Translations under genes and position numbers: made by a program
Assembly: GCF_015687175.1 (NCBI RefSeq)
Contig: NZ_JADPQG010000009.1
Span: 118,920 to 182,919 of the forward strand
Source: Reinekea sp. G2M2-21
GTDB taxonomy: Bacteria > Pseudomonadota > Gammaproteobacteria > Pseudomonadales > Natronospirillaceae
Direction: 5' to 3'
Length of the DNA: 64,000 bases
The notes under the pieces: model-generated
What the model was told of the DNA's origin: nothing
The model's database searches: none
The model's input: the letters and a program-made list of their open reading frames with translations, nothing else
Part shown: in pieces, positions 25,934 through 35,110 of the stretch
How the letters are laid out: every line of letters begins with the position of its first letter
Position numbering within the stretch: position 1 is the first letter of the stretch

Positions 25934-27844
25934 TCAATCAACCTCAACCGTTAAATCGAGATCCGCCAAGTCGCCTTTGCTTTCGAGCCAATTTTTTCGG
26001 TCTCCGCTGCGTTTTTTTGCCAGTAACATGTCCATCATTTCCATGGTCTGTTCCGGGTCTTCAATCGTCAGCTGGACCAGTCGACGGGTATTCGGGTCCA
26101 TGGTGGTTTCGCGCAATTGTAGCGGGTTCATTTCACCGAGACCCTTAAAGCGTTGAATCTGGATTTTCCCTTTTTTCTTTTCTGCCTGCAGTCTGTTCAG
26201 AATGCCTTCGCGCTCTTCGTCGTCCAGGGCGTAAAAGACTTCTTTACCGATATCGATACGGAACAAAGGTGGCATAGCCACATAGACGTGTCCCTCTTCC
26301 ACCAGTTTGCGGAAGTGCCTGACGAATAGAGCGCACAGTAACGTAGCGATGTGTAAACCGTCGGAGTCGGCGTCGGCAAGAATACAGACTTTGCCGTAAC
26401 GTAGCCCTTCAATGTCATCGCTGTCGGGGTCAACCCCTAGGGCGATGGCAATGTTGTGCACTTCGTCACTGGCCAGCAATTCACCGCTGTCGACTTCCCA
26501 GGTATTCAGGATTTTACCGCGCAACGGCATAATAGCTTGGAATTCTCGGTCTCGGGCTTGCTTGGCTGAACCACCTGCCGAGTCACCTTCCACCAAAAAT
26601 AACTCGCCGCGCATCGCGTCGTTACCGGAACAGTCAGCCAATTTGCCGGGCAGCGCCGGACCGGTTGTCACTTTTTTACGAGCGACCTTTTTGGCTTTAC
26701 GCATACGCGCGTTGGCGTTTGAAATCGCCAGCTCGGCCAGTTGTTCAGCCAGGTCAGTATGTTGATTCAGGTAAAGTGCGAAGGAGTCTTTAACCACTCC
26801 AGAAATAAAAGCAGATGCCTGGCGAGACGATAAACGTTCCTTGGTTTGACCAGCAAATTGCGGGTCCTGCATTTTAAAACTGAGTACGTAAGAGCACTTA
26901 TCCCAGATGTCTTCCGGTCCCAGCTTAACGCCCCGCGGTAACAGGTTACGGTATTCGCAGAATTCACGCATGGCTTCCAACAAGCCCTGCCGCAATCCAT
27001 TGACGTGGGTACCGCCTTGCGCGGTCGGAATCAAGTTGACGTAGCTTTCATACAGACCCTCACCGCCTTCGGGCAACCATTGTACGGCCCAGTCTACGGC
27101 CTCTTCTTGACTGGAAAACGAACCGACAAATGGATCTTCCGGTAAGGTCTCAAACACCGACGTACTGGCCAGCAAATAATCGCGCAGGCCGTCTTCGTAG
27201 TACCAGGTTTCGGTTTCGTCTTTTTCCTCGTTGCGGAAGTTGATGCGTAAACCCGGGCAGAGTACCGCTTTGGCTTTTAATACGTGACGCAAGCGGCTGG
27301 CCAGGAATTTTCCCGTATCGAAGTAGGAGGCATCTGGCATGAAGCGGACAGTGGTGCCGGTGTCTTTTTTGGCGCAAGTGCCAATGACTTCCATATCCGT
27401 CGCTTTGTTACCGTCTTTGAACGCCATCCGGTGTATCTGGCCGTCCCGTTTCACGGTGACTTCGAGCATGAGCGACAAGGCGTTTACAACGGAAACACCC
27501 ACACCGTGCAAACCACCGGAAAACTGATAGTTCTTACCGGAAAACTTGCCACCGGAATGCAGGCGGGTCAGGATCAGTTCCACACCCGGAATGCCGTGTT
27601 CAGGGTGTATGTCGACCGGCATACCCCGGCCATTATCGGTCACACTGAGCGAGCCGTCTTTAAACAGGACAACGTCAATTTGATTGGCAAAACCGCCTAG
27701 GGCCTCATCGACTGAGTTATCGATGACCTCCTGCGCCAGATGGTTAGGGCGCGTGGTGTCGGTATACATACCAGGACGTTTACGGACTGGGTCCAGACCA
27801 CTGAGAACCTCAATGGCTTCGGCGGAGTAGTTATTTTTGCTCAT
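25934..27844 (-). CDS. parE: DNA topoisomerase IV subunit B (ParE)
   Basis: 636 residues, full length. ATPase and TOPRIM subunit that, with ParC, decatenates daughter chromosomes. GHKL ATPase motifs: EVIDNSVDEALGG, DNGRGMPVDIHPEHG, GGLHGVGVSVVNALS. The TOPRIM part carries FLVEGDSAGGSAKQARDR and LADADSDGLHIATLL, and the C-terminal end has RFKGLGEMNPLQL. The short C-terminus without a GyrB-type insert supports ParE over GyrB, as does its cpdA/nudF/tolC neighbourhood. parC is not in the window. Confidence 0.97.
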   Translation of the reverse strand: MSKNNYSAEAIEVLSGLDPVRKRPGMYTDTTRPNHLAQEVIDNSVDEALGGFANQIDVVLFKDGSLSVTDNGRGMPVDIHPEHGIPGVELILTRLHSGGKFSGKNYQFSGGLHGVGVSVVNALSLMLEVTVKRDGQIHRMAFKDGNKATDMEVIGTCAKKDTGTTVRFMPDASYFDTGKFLASRLRHVLKAKAVLCPGLRINFRNEEKDETETWYYEDGLRDYLLASTSVFETLPEDPFVGSFSSQEEAVDWAVQWLPEGGEGLYESYVNLIPTAQGGTHVNGLRQGLLEAMREFCEYRNLLPRGVKLGPEDIWDKCSYVLSFKMQDPQFAGQTKERLSSRQASAFISGVVKDSFALYLNQHTDLAEQLAELAISNANARMRKAKKVARKKVTTGPALPGKLADCSGNDAMRGELFLVEGDSAGGSAKQARDREFQAIMPLRGKILNTWEVDSGELLASDEVHNIAIALGVDPDSDDIEGLRYGKVCILADADSDGLHIATLLCALFVRHFRKLVEEGHVYVAMPPLFRIDIGKEVFYALDDEEREGILNRLQAEKKKGKIQIQRFKGLGEMNPLQLRETTMDPNTRRLVQLTIEDPEQTMEMMDMLLAKKRSGDRKNWLESKGDLADLDLTVEVD

Positions 27845-28019
27845 CGGCCACGGTGCCTTATAAAAAAACTAATAAAAACAAGGTGGTTAGGATAGCGGAA
27901 AGGGGGAGATTAAGTAAGTCGTAACAACGCTTGATTAATTTAGTGTTAACAGGCCCTTGCAGAAGCGTGGAGCACCGGCGGCAGGCTGGGGAGCGCCAAA
28001 CCGCCGGTTAAAACGAGCT

Positions 28020-28811
28020 TTAATAGCCTTTTTGTGAGTAATCTATTTCGAAGTCCACGCCTTCGATACGGCTGACCGTGGTGTCTATTGTGCCATCCGG
28101 GTTCAGTATCAGTTTTCGGAAACCCGGGCCAAGCGAGTCGATACCAAAATCTTGGCTTTTTGGCTTGAATTGAACGCAGGTCGACGGTGTTGACATGAAG
28201 CGCACGCCATTAACTAATTCGTCGCTTTCCTGATGCACATGCCCGCAGACAACGGCGCGCACATTGCTGTGTTGTTTCAGCAGGTCGGTTAATGCATCCC
28301 GGTTGCGTACGCCGATCTGGTCGATCCAGCGGCTGTGCATTGAGATGGGATGGTGGTGCAGAGTGACCAGTATGTATTTATCGGGATATTGGCTTAGTGC
28401 CTGCTCAAGGATGTCCAGCTGGTCTTTGGCGAGATTGCCGTAAACGCGCTCTGGCACAATAGAATCGAGCATGACAACGACCCAGTCGCCTAACACATAC
28501 ACCGGCTCAGCGTGGTCCAGCCCTTGCACCGCTTCGGTCATATTGGCTCGAGAGTCATGATTGCCGGGGATCCAGCGCATGGGGGCATTGAGTGGGTCGA
28601 TAAAGCGCAAAAAATTCTTGTATGCCTGAACGCTGCTGTCTTGTGCGATATCGCCAGTCGCAATGATGAGGTCGATGTCCGAAACTTCCTGACGAATCTG
28701 GTCGACAATTAACTTGAGACTGTTTTCAGTGTTCATCCCGAGCAAAGTACCCTCTTGAGTCGCATGAAGGTGCGGGTCGGTGATCTGAACCAGAGTAAAG
28801 GCCTTTTGCAT
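28020..28811 (-). CDS. cpdA: 3',5'-cyclic-AMP phosphodiesterase (CpdA)
   Basis: 263 residues from ATG 28811; a TTG three codons earlier is less likely. Class III metallophosphoesterase that hydrolyses cAMP to AMP. Metal-binding motifs in order: TDPHLHA, ATGDIAQD, IPGNHDSRA, VTLHHHP, VCGHVHQES. Cytoplasmic. Position downstream of nudF/DUF1249 and before parE is the usual gammaproteobacterial arrangement. The esterase gene yqiA, often found between cpdA and parE, is absent from the 175-base gap. Confidence 0.92.
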   Translation of the reverse strand: MQKAFTLVQITDPHLHATQEGTLLGMNTENSLKLIVDQIRQEVSDIDLIIATGDIAQDSSVQAYKNFLRFIDPLNAPMRWIPGNHDSRANMTEAVQGLDHAEPVYVLGDWVVVMLDSIVPERVYGNLAKDQLDILEQALSQYPDKYILVTLHHHPISMHSRWIDQIGVRNRDALTDLLKQHSNVRAVVCGHVHQESDELVNGVRFMSTPSTCVQFKPKSQDFGIDSLGPGFRKLILNPDGTIDTTVSRIEGVDFEIDYSQKGY

Positions 28812-28954
28812 TACTGCCAATGTTCCATATCAAAAAAGGTTGTTCGGGTAGTATTACAAAAGAGTGTAGCCAAAGTCATCAAATCTGCACAAATCTTAGT
28901 CTTATTCGTGACCTAGTCTTCAAAATACTGTACGAAAATTTAGCCGGTTACCTG

Positions 28955-29410
28955 TTATCGACTGGAATCTGGTACCCACTCGTCTCGGGTTGCGCCATGT
29001 GTCAGCAAGTGACTGAGCCATTCTGCCAGATAATGATTGGCCTGTTCTTTCTCATCGATCTGGTACATTTGATCGTTCGGGTAACGATACACGCCAGCCA
29101 ATTGCTTACCCTGACTCAGTTCCACAACCTCGGCCATGCGTGCATCGGAATAGAGGCGCACCGTCAGTTCAACGCTGTTCATGGGTTTTGGTACGGTGTG
29201 CAACGTTTTTATCAGTTTCAAGGTGGTGGTGTACTTGAACCGCTCCAGTACGTCGATTTGGACATCAATGCGATTGTGGTGCTGATCCAGCCAACTGAAT
29301 TGATAACTGGGTTTGGCGAAGTCCTGCAACAACCGTTGCAGACGTACAAAATTGGCTTCGCACAACGCTCCATGTTTGGCGATGTCAGGAATGTATCTCT
29401 TCATGCCCAT
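28955..29410 (-). CDS. DUF1249 family protein (YqiB-like)
   Basis: 151 residues; overlaps the end of nudF (start 29410, or 29404 with an ATGA overlap). Conserved features: FVRLQRLLQDF, VQIDVLERFKYTTTLKL, MAEVVELSQGKQLAGVYRYP. Function unknown, but it is nearly always encoded after nudF in this cluster and is translationally coupled here. Confidence 0.88.
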   Translation of the reverse strand: MGMKRYIPDIAKHGALCEANFVRLQRLLQDFAKPSYQFSWLDQHHNRIDVQIDVLERFKYTTTLKLIKTLHTVPKPMNSVELTVRLYSDARMAEVVELSQGKQLAGVYRYPNDQMYQIDEKEQANHYLAEWLSHLLTHGATRDEWVPDSSR

Positions 29411-30006
29411 TCATCTTTTAATGTCGATTCGTGTAGCTGCAACCACTGCAGTGCGATGATGCTGGCCGCGTTTCGGATGCTGCCATCATTAATCATTTCA
29501 TAAGCCTCTTGCAGTGAGGTTGTGAATACCCGGATATCTTCACCTTCTTCTTCCAGTCCATGTAAACCGCTGGCTTTAGCGCTGTCAACTTCCCCAACAT
29601 ATAAATGAATACGTTCGTTGGTACCGCCGGGAGATGGCAGGTATTCCATGATTTTCCGCAAACGACCTAATTCGAGCCCGGTTTCTTCGAAAGCTTCTCG
29701 CTTGGCGACTTGCTCTGGTTGTTCATCTTTATCGATCAATCCGGCGACCAACTCAATGAGCCAAGGGTTGCCGTCACGAAGTGCTCCGACTCGAAACTGC
29801 TCAATGAAAACGGCTTTCTTTTGCGGTAAATCGACCAATAACACACAAACGGCGTCGGCCCTGTCCATCAGTTCGCGGTTTATGGTTAACTGTCCGCCAT
29901 CGAAACGTTGATGCCGGATCGTCAGTTGATCCATTTGGTAGAAACCCCGGTATAAAGGTTCCTGATGTTCAATCGTGAAGGAAAAGCCTTCCGTATCACG
30001 TTTCAT
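29401..30006 (-). CDS. nudF: ADP-ribose pyrophosphatase (NudF)
   Basis: 201 residues. Splits ADP-ribose to AMP and ribose-5-phosphate. The Nudix box is complete, beginning at GLIDKDEQPEQ and ending AKREAFEETGLEL (G-x5-E-x7-RE-x2-EE-x-G). The N-terminal beta strands and the segment IEQFRVGALRDGNPW match the NudF dimer. First gene of the leftward unit nudF - DUF1249 - cpdA - parE, divergent from tolC. Confidence 0.93.
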   Translation of the reverse strand: MKRDTEGFSFTIEHQEPLYRGFYQMDQLTIRHQRFDGGQLTINRELMDRADAVCVLLVDLPQKKAVFIEQFRVGALRDGNPWLIELVAGLIDKDEQPEQVAKREAFEETGLELGRLRKIMEYLPSPGGTNERIHLYVGEVDSAKASGLHGLEEEGEDIRVFTTSLQEAYEMINDGSIRNAASIIALQWLQLHESTLKDEWA

Positions 30007-30182
30007 AGATGCTTACTCATTAGTTTCGGTGTTGTGACTTTTGGCGCTGGTGCTTCCAGTCAGCATAGGCGAGTATTCGCCGTCAATAGTTAGTAAAACA
30101 ATGTGCAAATTATAGTGCCTGTGATATGGCACCGGCATAATGAGTTCATTACCCCACGTATTGCAAGTTTCGAGACGGACAA

Positions 30183-31511
30183 ATGCAGAAAAAAACTTTG
30201 ATCGCTAGCCTGGCCCTGGCAGCAGTAACGACCCACGCGGCAGCCTCACAGTCGTTAATTGAAACCTATGAACAGGCAGTGGCGAATGATCCGTCGCTGG
30301 CGATTGCGCAATTTGAAGCGGAATCGGCACAACAGGACGTGATTAGTGGTTTTGCTAATGTTCTGCCTAAAGTCTCTGCCAGTGCGACTTATGGCGTTGG
30401 CAGTGATTCCAGTAAGGAATCCTTCTTGCCTGACTTTGACAATCAACGCGTCGGGGCTTCCATTTCTTTAAATCAAAACATCTTCGTGTTAGCTGCTTTT
30501 ACAGCCTACGATGCTGTCAAAGTTAATGCGACCATCAAAGAATTGCAGGCCGTGCAGGCTGAACAGAATCTGTTGGTCTCGGTCGCCGAAAAGTACATCA
30601 CTGCTCTGCGCGCCAAAGATGCGCTAGCGGTTTACACCGCGCAATTGGAAGCGGTCGAGCGTCAGTACGAACAAACGCAACAACGTTATGACGTTGGCTT
30701 GGTCACCATTACGGATGTGCTGGATGCCAGCGCAACACTCGATCAAACCCGCGTTGGGTTGATTCGAGCTGAGTCGCAATACGATATTGCACTACAGCAA
30801 CTTTACACCGTGACTGGTTCTATTCCGGACGGGGTTAAGAGTATTTCAGCGGATGTACCGGTGGAAGCGCCTTCGGCGGAAGGACAGCAGAAGTGGATAG
30901 ACTATGCAGTTGCCAAACACCCTGATGTGATCATCGCCCAGCGCGGCTTGGAAGTTGGCCAGTTGTCTTTAAAAGCTGAGAAAGAAAACTTACTGCCTTC
31001 TGTCGCTGGTTCCATTAGCTTCGACTACTCAGATGGTTTTGGACAGGATATCCCCCTGTATGATAATGAAAACGAAATCAACTGGAGCGCCAGTTTTGGT
31101 ATTCGGATTAATGCTGATCTCTATAACGGCGGTGCCAACAAGGCCAGAATTGCCAAGCAGGGTATTGCGAATAACATTTCTGAGCAGAACATTGAGATGC
31201 TCAAGCGAGGTATCGCGGTTCAGGTGGCGAACCTGTACCGAACCGTCCGCGCTGATGCGCAAAATGTCGATGCACAGAAGCAGGCCCTAAAATCTCGTGA
31301 AAGTGCGTTGCAGGCAACAACCGTTGGGTATGAAGTCGGCACACGTAATATCGTTGAAGTGTTGAATGCACAGTTGGCCGCGTTTAATGCACAGAACGCA
31401 CTGAATAATGCCCGCTACGATTACCTGTTGAACTTGCTCAAGCTTAAACAGCAAGCCGGTCAGTTATCGTTGGCTGATCTGGAAAGCATTGAAAAATACT
31501 TGGTTGACTAA
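30183..31511 (+). CDS. tolC: Outer-membrane efflux channel, TolC family
   Basis: 442 residues. The signal peptide (KKTLIASLALAAVTTHAAA, about 2-20) exports it. The body shows the duplicated TolC architecture of long coiled helices and two beta-barrel segments: SLIETYEQAVANDPSLAIA opens repeat 1, YDVGLVTITDVLDASATLDQ is the helix motif, and it is repeated as YEVGTRNIVEVLNAQLAAFN in the second half. Trimeric channel for export of toxins, drugs and proteins with an inner-membrane pump. Divergent from nudF, the classical arrangement. Confidence 0.93.
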   Translation: MQKKTLIASLALAAVTTHAAASQSLIETYEQAVANDPSLAIAQFEAESAQQDVISGFANVLPKVSASATYGVGSDSSKESFLPDFDNQRVGASISLNQNIFVLAAFTAYDAVKVNATIKELQAVQAEQNLLVSVAEKYITALRAKDALAVYTAQLEAVERQYEQTQQRYDVGLVTITDVLDASATLDQTRVGLIRAESQYDIALQQLYTVTGSIPDGVKSISADVPVEAPSAEGQQKWIDYAVAKHPDVIIAQRGLEVGQLSLKAEKENLLPSVAGSISFDYSDGFGQDIPLYDNENEINWSASFGIRINADLYNGGANKARIAKQGIANNISEQNIEMLKRGIAVQVANLYRTVRADAQNVDAQKQALKSRESALQATTVGYEVGTRNIVEVLNAQLAAFNAQNALNNARYDYLLNLLKLKQQAGQLSLADLESIEKYLVD

Positions 31512-31523
31512 CAGACCTTCATT

Positions 31524-31559
31524 AAAAAAGCCCGATGGGGAACCACTCGGGCTTTTTTT
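31524..31559. terminator. Rho-independent terminator after tolC
   Basis: AAAAAGCCCGA and TCGGGCTTTTTTT form a GC stem around an eleven-base loop and are followed by T residues. A-tracts on the other side make it usable by the convergent pxp operon as well. Confidence 0.85.
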
Positions 31560-31597
31560 GTGCCTGTTTGCAACAGCGAATGTGTTGTGGCGAATTG

Positions 31598-32527
31598 TCA
31601 GTAGTGCAGAGTTTGCAGCGGTCGTTGCTCCATGTCGTGGCAGTACTGTCGGTATTGCTGAACAGATTGTTCCGCGTTGATAATTTCAAAGCGGATACGG
31701 GCGCCTTGGGTCAACTGCGCCAGCGTATCCAGACTTGAGCTGATCACCGAACCGATTTTTGGATACCCGCCAATGGTTTGTCTATCGCGCATTAGAATTA
31801 TCGGATCGCCGTCGCCGGTAATTTGGATGGCACCGATGCAGATGCCTTCCGATGTTAACTGGGGCAGCTGTGTGTTGATCTTTTCACCTTCGAGCCGATA
31901 GCCCATGCGATCGTTTTGTTTGCCAACAAAGAACTCACAGTTGAGTATTCTTTGTTGTTCCTGTTCGGTGATAGCAGCCCATTGATAACCGGGTACGAAC
32001 TGCATCACAGCATACTTACGCAGGCTCGGCTGGGCGCGGTAATCCAGCTTGAAGCGAGGCATCAAGCTGCAGGGTTCCGCGTCGAGAATCTGCTCTTTCA
32101 GAAGCGCCTGGCCAAGTCCTTCCCGTATAACTGTTGCCTGACTGCTAAACCAGGAGGCTTCACGCAGTCCACCACACACAGACAAATAGGCCCGCACACC
32201 TAAGGCAGCAAATCCGATGCTGATGACATCGCCTTTGCGGACCGGATGGCTTTGCCACAGTGCTTTGGGTTGGTTATTGATAGAAAAAGGGCAAAAGGCG
32301 CCGGTGACTGCAATGGCGGTGTCACGCAGACATTCCAATTTTAGCCCGCCGAGAGTGATTTCGAGTGCGGCCGCATCTACCGGATTGCCCACTAATCGAT
32401 TCGCCAGTGCAAAGGAGCGTTTGTCCATTGGCCCGCCTTCAGTTAAACCCAGATGGGCGTAACCAAAACGGCCTTGATCCTGAATGGTGGTTAACGGCCC
32501 CGGTTTACTCACTCGAAATGTATTCAT
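31598..32527 (-). CDS. pxpC: 5-oxoprolinase subunit C (PxpC)
   Basis: 309 residues. With PxpA and PxpB it forms the ATP-dependent 5-oxoprolinase that opens pyroglutamate to glutamate. Signatures of the biotin-dependent-carboxylase-like AHS2 domain: FRVSKPGPLTTIQDQGRFGY at the N-terminus, GLTEGGPMDKRSFALANRLV, and RMGYRLEGEKI. Its start overlaps the pxpB stop (ATGA-type), so the genes are coupled. Confidence 0.92.
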   Translation of the reverse strand: MNTFRVSKPGPLTTIQDQGRFGYAHLGLTEGGPMDKRSFALANRLVGNPVDAAALEITLGGLKLECLRDTAIAVTGAFCPFSINNQPKALWQSHPVRKGDVISIGFAALGVRAYLSVCGGLREASWFSSQATVIREGLGQALLKEQILDAEPCSLMPRFKLDYRAQPSLRKYAVMQFVPGYQWAAITEQEQQRILNCEFFVGKQNDRMGYRLEGEKINTQLPQLTSEGICIGAIQITGDGDPIILMRDRQTIGGYPKIGSVISSSLDTLAQLTQGARIRFEIINAEQSVQQYRQYCHDMEQRPLQTLHY

Positions 32528-33210
32528 AATTCACCTCCCAGATAACGATATTCCTGTTCGTTAATAGGCATGAATTGCACACGGTCACCGACATTAAAAG
32601 GCATGACTGGATCAGCATCAGGATTAAACAATATTGAAGGGCAACGGCCGATAATATTCCAGCCGCCAGGCGACGAGGCTGGATAAATGGCGGTCTGTCT
32701 ATCCGCGATCCCAACGGACCCTTGTGGCACAGTGGCACGCGGAGTGGTCAAACGTGGCATCGCGATCTGTTCATCCACATGCCCAAGGTAGGCGAAACCC
32801 GGTGCAAAGCCGATGGCATAGACTTGATAAATCGTCATGCAATGGCGGGTAATGACATCTTCAATGGCAATACCGTGATGTTCGGCGATAAGAGGTAAGT
32901 CAGGACCGGTTGTGGCATCGTAGAACACAGGCAAACGAACGAGCTGGCTGTTGTTCAACGACGGCGTTGGTCGGTGGTGTATGTCGTTGAGCAGTGTATT
33001 CAGTTTTTGAATGATCTGAGCATGATCTGTGGTTAAGGCGTTAAAGGTAACCAGTATCGAATGATAGGACGGGATACTGGTAGTGAGGTCGGGCCCCAAC
33101 GATAACTGAATGGCTTGGTTGATTTGTTTTAATCGGGTGATGTTTTTAGGATCGGTTGGATCATCGAGATACAGAATGACGGAATTTTCGGACGCAATGT
33201 TAATGGTCAT
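32524..33210 (-). CDS. pxpB: 5-oxoprolinase subunit B (PxpB, KipI-like)
   Basis: 228 residues from ATG 33210; a longer frame from 33270 would overlap pxpA deeply, whereas AGGTGG lies nine bases before 33210. AHS1/KipI-type domain: ENSVILYLDD near the N-terminus, AIEDVITRHCMTIYQVYAIG, then FAPGFAYLGHVDEQIAMPRL and SVGIADRQTAIYPASSPGGW, the conserved block. Overlaps both neighbours by a few bases. Confidence 0.92.
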   Translation of the reverse strand: MTINIASENSVILYLDDPTDPKNITRLKQINQAIQLSLGPDLTTSIPSYHSILVTFNALTTDHAQIIQKLNTLLNDIHHRPTPSLNNSQLVRLPVFYDATTGPDLPLIAEHHGIAIEDVITRHCMTIYQVYAIGFAPGFAYLGHVDEQIAMPRLTTPRATVPQGSVGIADRQTAIYPASSPGGWNIIGRCPSILFNPDADPVMPFNVGDRVQFMPINEQEYRYLGGEL

Positions 33211-33943
33211 TAGGGTGAACCACCTGGCGTATTCGGGTAAGTTGGGCGACACCGGTCGGGTTGTCACCATGCACGCATAAGCTGTCTATGGGAAAGCATA
33301 GCCGCTGTTGGTTTTGAGTGATAATTTCTTGGCGGGCAACGATTCCGTCGACCTGTTTTAACATGGCCGATTCGTCGAGTACCGCACCGGGCTGCTGCCG
33401 GTTCAGCAGCAAACCATCATCGCCATAGCATCGATCGGCAAAAGCCTCAAACAATAATTCCACGCCCACTTCCCGTGCCTGTTGCTGGTGGTCTTCAAAG
33501 TTGGGTGTGCCCTGTAGCATCAGTGCTAGCGGTTGTGGGTAATCGGCCACTGCGCGCATAACGGTGGCGCGAATGTCACGGTCTTTCATCATGTCGTTGT
33601 ACAGCGCTCCGTGCGGTTTTACATAACTGACTGTGAGGTCTTGTACCGAAGCCATGCCGATGATGGCGGCAATCTGATAGTGCAGTGTCTGGCGCAGTTC
33701 GTTGGCCGACAACGCCATACTGCGCCGACCAAAACCGGCTAAATCCGGGTAACTGGGGTGCGCACCCACTTCAACGTTGTATTGTTTTGCCAGGCGCAGG
33801 GTGTTGGCCAGGACGATAGGGTCTCCGGCGTGAAAACCGCAGGCGATATTAGCCTGGTCGATCTGAGCCATGGCCTGTTCATCGAGACCTTTGGTCCAGT
33901 GGCCAAAACTTTCGCCGAGATCGCAATTGAGTTTCATGGACAT
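33200..33943 (-). CDS. pxpA: 5-oxoprolinase subunit A (PxpA, LamB/YcsF family)
   Basis: 247 residues. Signature NCDLGESFGHW at the N-terminus, with IDQANIACGFHAGDP, VGAHPSYPDLAGFGRR, VSYVKPHGALYND and FADRCYGDDGLLLNR in the family order. First gene of pxpABC. Allows recycling of pyroglutamate to glutamate, linking to the glutamate synthase operon elsewhere in the window only in a metabolic sense. Confidence 0.94.
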   Translation of the reverse strand: MSMKLNCDLGESFGHWTKGLDEQAMAQIDQANIACGFHAGDPIVLANTLRLAKQYNVEVGAHPSYPDLAGFGRRSMALSANELRQTLHYQIAAIIGMASVQDLTVSYVKPHGALYNDMMKDRDIRATVMRAVADYPQPLALMLQGTPNFEDHQQQAREVGVELLFEAFADRCYGDDGLLLNRQQPGAVLDESAMLKQVDGIVARQEIITQNQQRLCFPIDSLCVHGDNPTGVAQLTRIRQVVHPNDH

Positions 33944-33984
33944 TTCCTGGTTTGGCGTTAGCGGTGCCCCCGCATAGGATTATG

Positions 33985-34908
33985 TCAATCGACGGTGTAG
34001 GGTGGGGCAATGAGTTCTTCGATCAGGCCTTCGCGGATCGCCTTATTGGAGATGCGCATTTTCTGAATATCAAATTTATGAAAGATGCGGTGCATGATGA
34101 TATAGCCGGCACCAAATACCGCAATTCGGCGTGGATTCAGTTCTAGCAGGTGAGACAGCTGCTGCTGATTGCCTGCTTGAGTTAATACCGGCAGCAGACG
34201 GTCGAGTTGATTACGGGCGATGATACCCTCTTCTGCGATACCGAGATTGTGCATGGCCCAGCTGACCGCCTTGATGGTTCCAGAAGAACCCATGGCGTCG
34301 TCCCATTGCAGCCCTTCGAATCGGTCGGCGATGGTGTCCAATTGATCATCCACGTACTGCATACAGGCATTGAGCTGGCTTTGTGGCAGCGTGTCGTAAT
34401 CGAGGAATTCTGACGTTAAGGTCACACAACCCAGTTCCAGGCTGGCAACGGCGACCGGGTCGCGCCCTTCACCGTAAATCATTTCTGTGCTACCGCCGCC
34501 AATATCCAAAACAAATCGCTTCTGCTCTGGCTGACCTTGTGACACCCCCCGGTAAATGTAGCGGGCTTCATCATCACCCGAGAGAATGCGGATAGGCTGG
34601 CCCAAAGCGGCTTCGGCCATGCGCAAAAAGTTCTGATCGTTGTTCAACTTGCGAAACGCACTGGTACCAACGGCGGAAACCTGAACCGATGGGAATGATT
34701 TGAGATAATCGTGGAAGTGAGACAAGCAGCGCAGTGCTCGGCCTTTGGTTTCGTGATTGATTCGGCCAGAATCGACACCCGCAGCCAGGCGCACCAATTC
34801 CCTGCGGCAATCGACAGACGTCAGGCGATTGTTCTCGTTCTTCATAATCACGAGATGAAAACTGTTGGAACCTAAATCAACGGCAGCAACATATTCGGGA
34901 GCGTTCAT
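33985..34908 (-). CDS. Ppx/GppA-family phosphatase (short form)
   Basis: 307 residues, the single-module form without the HD-like C-terminal region of full Ppx (about 500). Actin-like ATPase fold: AAVDLGSNSFHLVI (phosphate-1), DIGGGSTEMIYGEG (phosphate-2), GTSAFRKLNN and VFGAGYIIMHRIF. It should hydrolyse polyphosphate or pppGpp; the exact substrate is not settled by sequence. Leftward, upstream of the pxp genes with a 41-base gap to pxpA, so possibly co-transcribed. Confidence 0.88.
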   Translation of the reverse strand: MNAPEYVAAVDLGSNSFHLVIMKNENNRLTSVDCRRELVRLAAGVDSGRINHETKGRALRCLSHFHDYLKSFPSVQVSAVGTSAFRKLNNDQNFLRMAEAALGQPIRILSGDDEARYIYRGVSQGQPEQKRFVLDIGGGSTEMIYGEGRDPVAVASLELGCVTLTSEFLDYDTLPQSQLNACMQYVDDQLDTIADRFEGLQWDDAMGSSGTIKAVSWAMHNLGIAEEGIIARNQLDRLLPVLTQAGNQQQLSHLLELNPRRIAVFGAGYIIMHRIFHKFDIQKMRISNKAIREGLIEELIAPPYTVD

Positions 34909-35110
34909 GAGCCAGTATCTTGTTATTTGACCTGAAATATAGCGGTAAAACGCCCGCAGGCCAAGTCATAGCCTGATTTCCAGTTGATTTTAATCGAAAG
35001 CACTTACCGATTTCGCGATTGTTGAGCGCTTGTAAAAGACAGGGTTTGAACCTCTGAAGGAGGGGGGCTCGGACCAGCCCCGAGCGCATGGGGCTGATCT
35101 GAGCAGCGGG

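Noticed and set aside
35064..35085. GC-rich hairpin after dctM as a terminator
   Set aside because: Stem present but no T run in the direction of dctM transcription.
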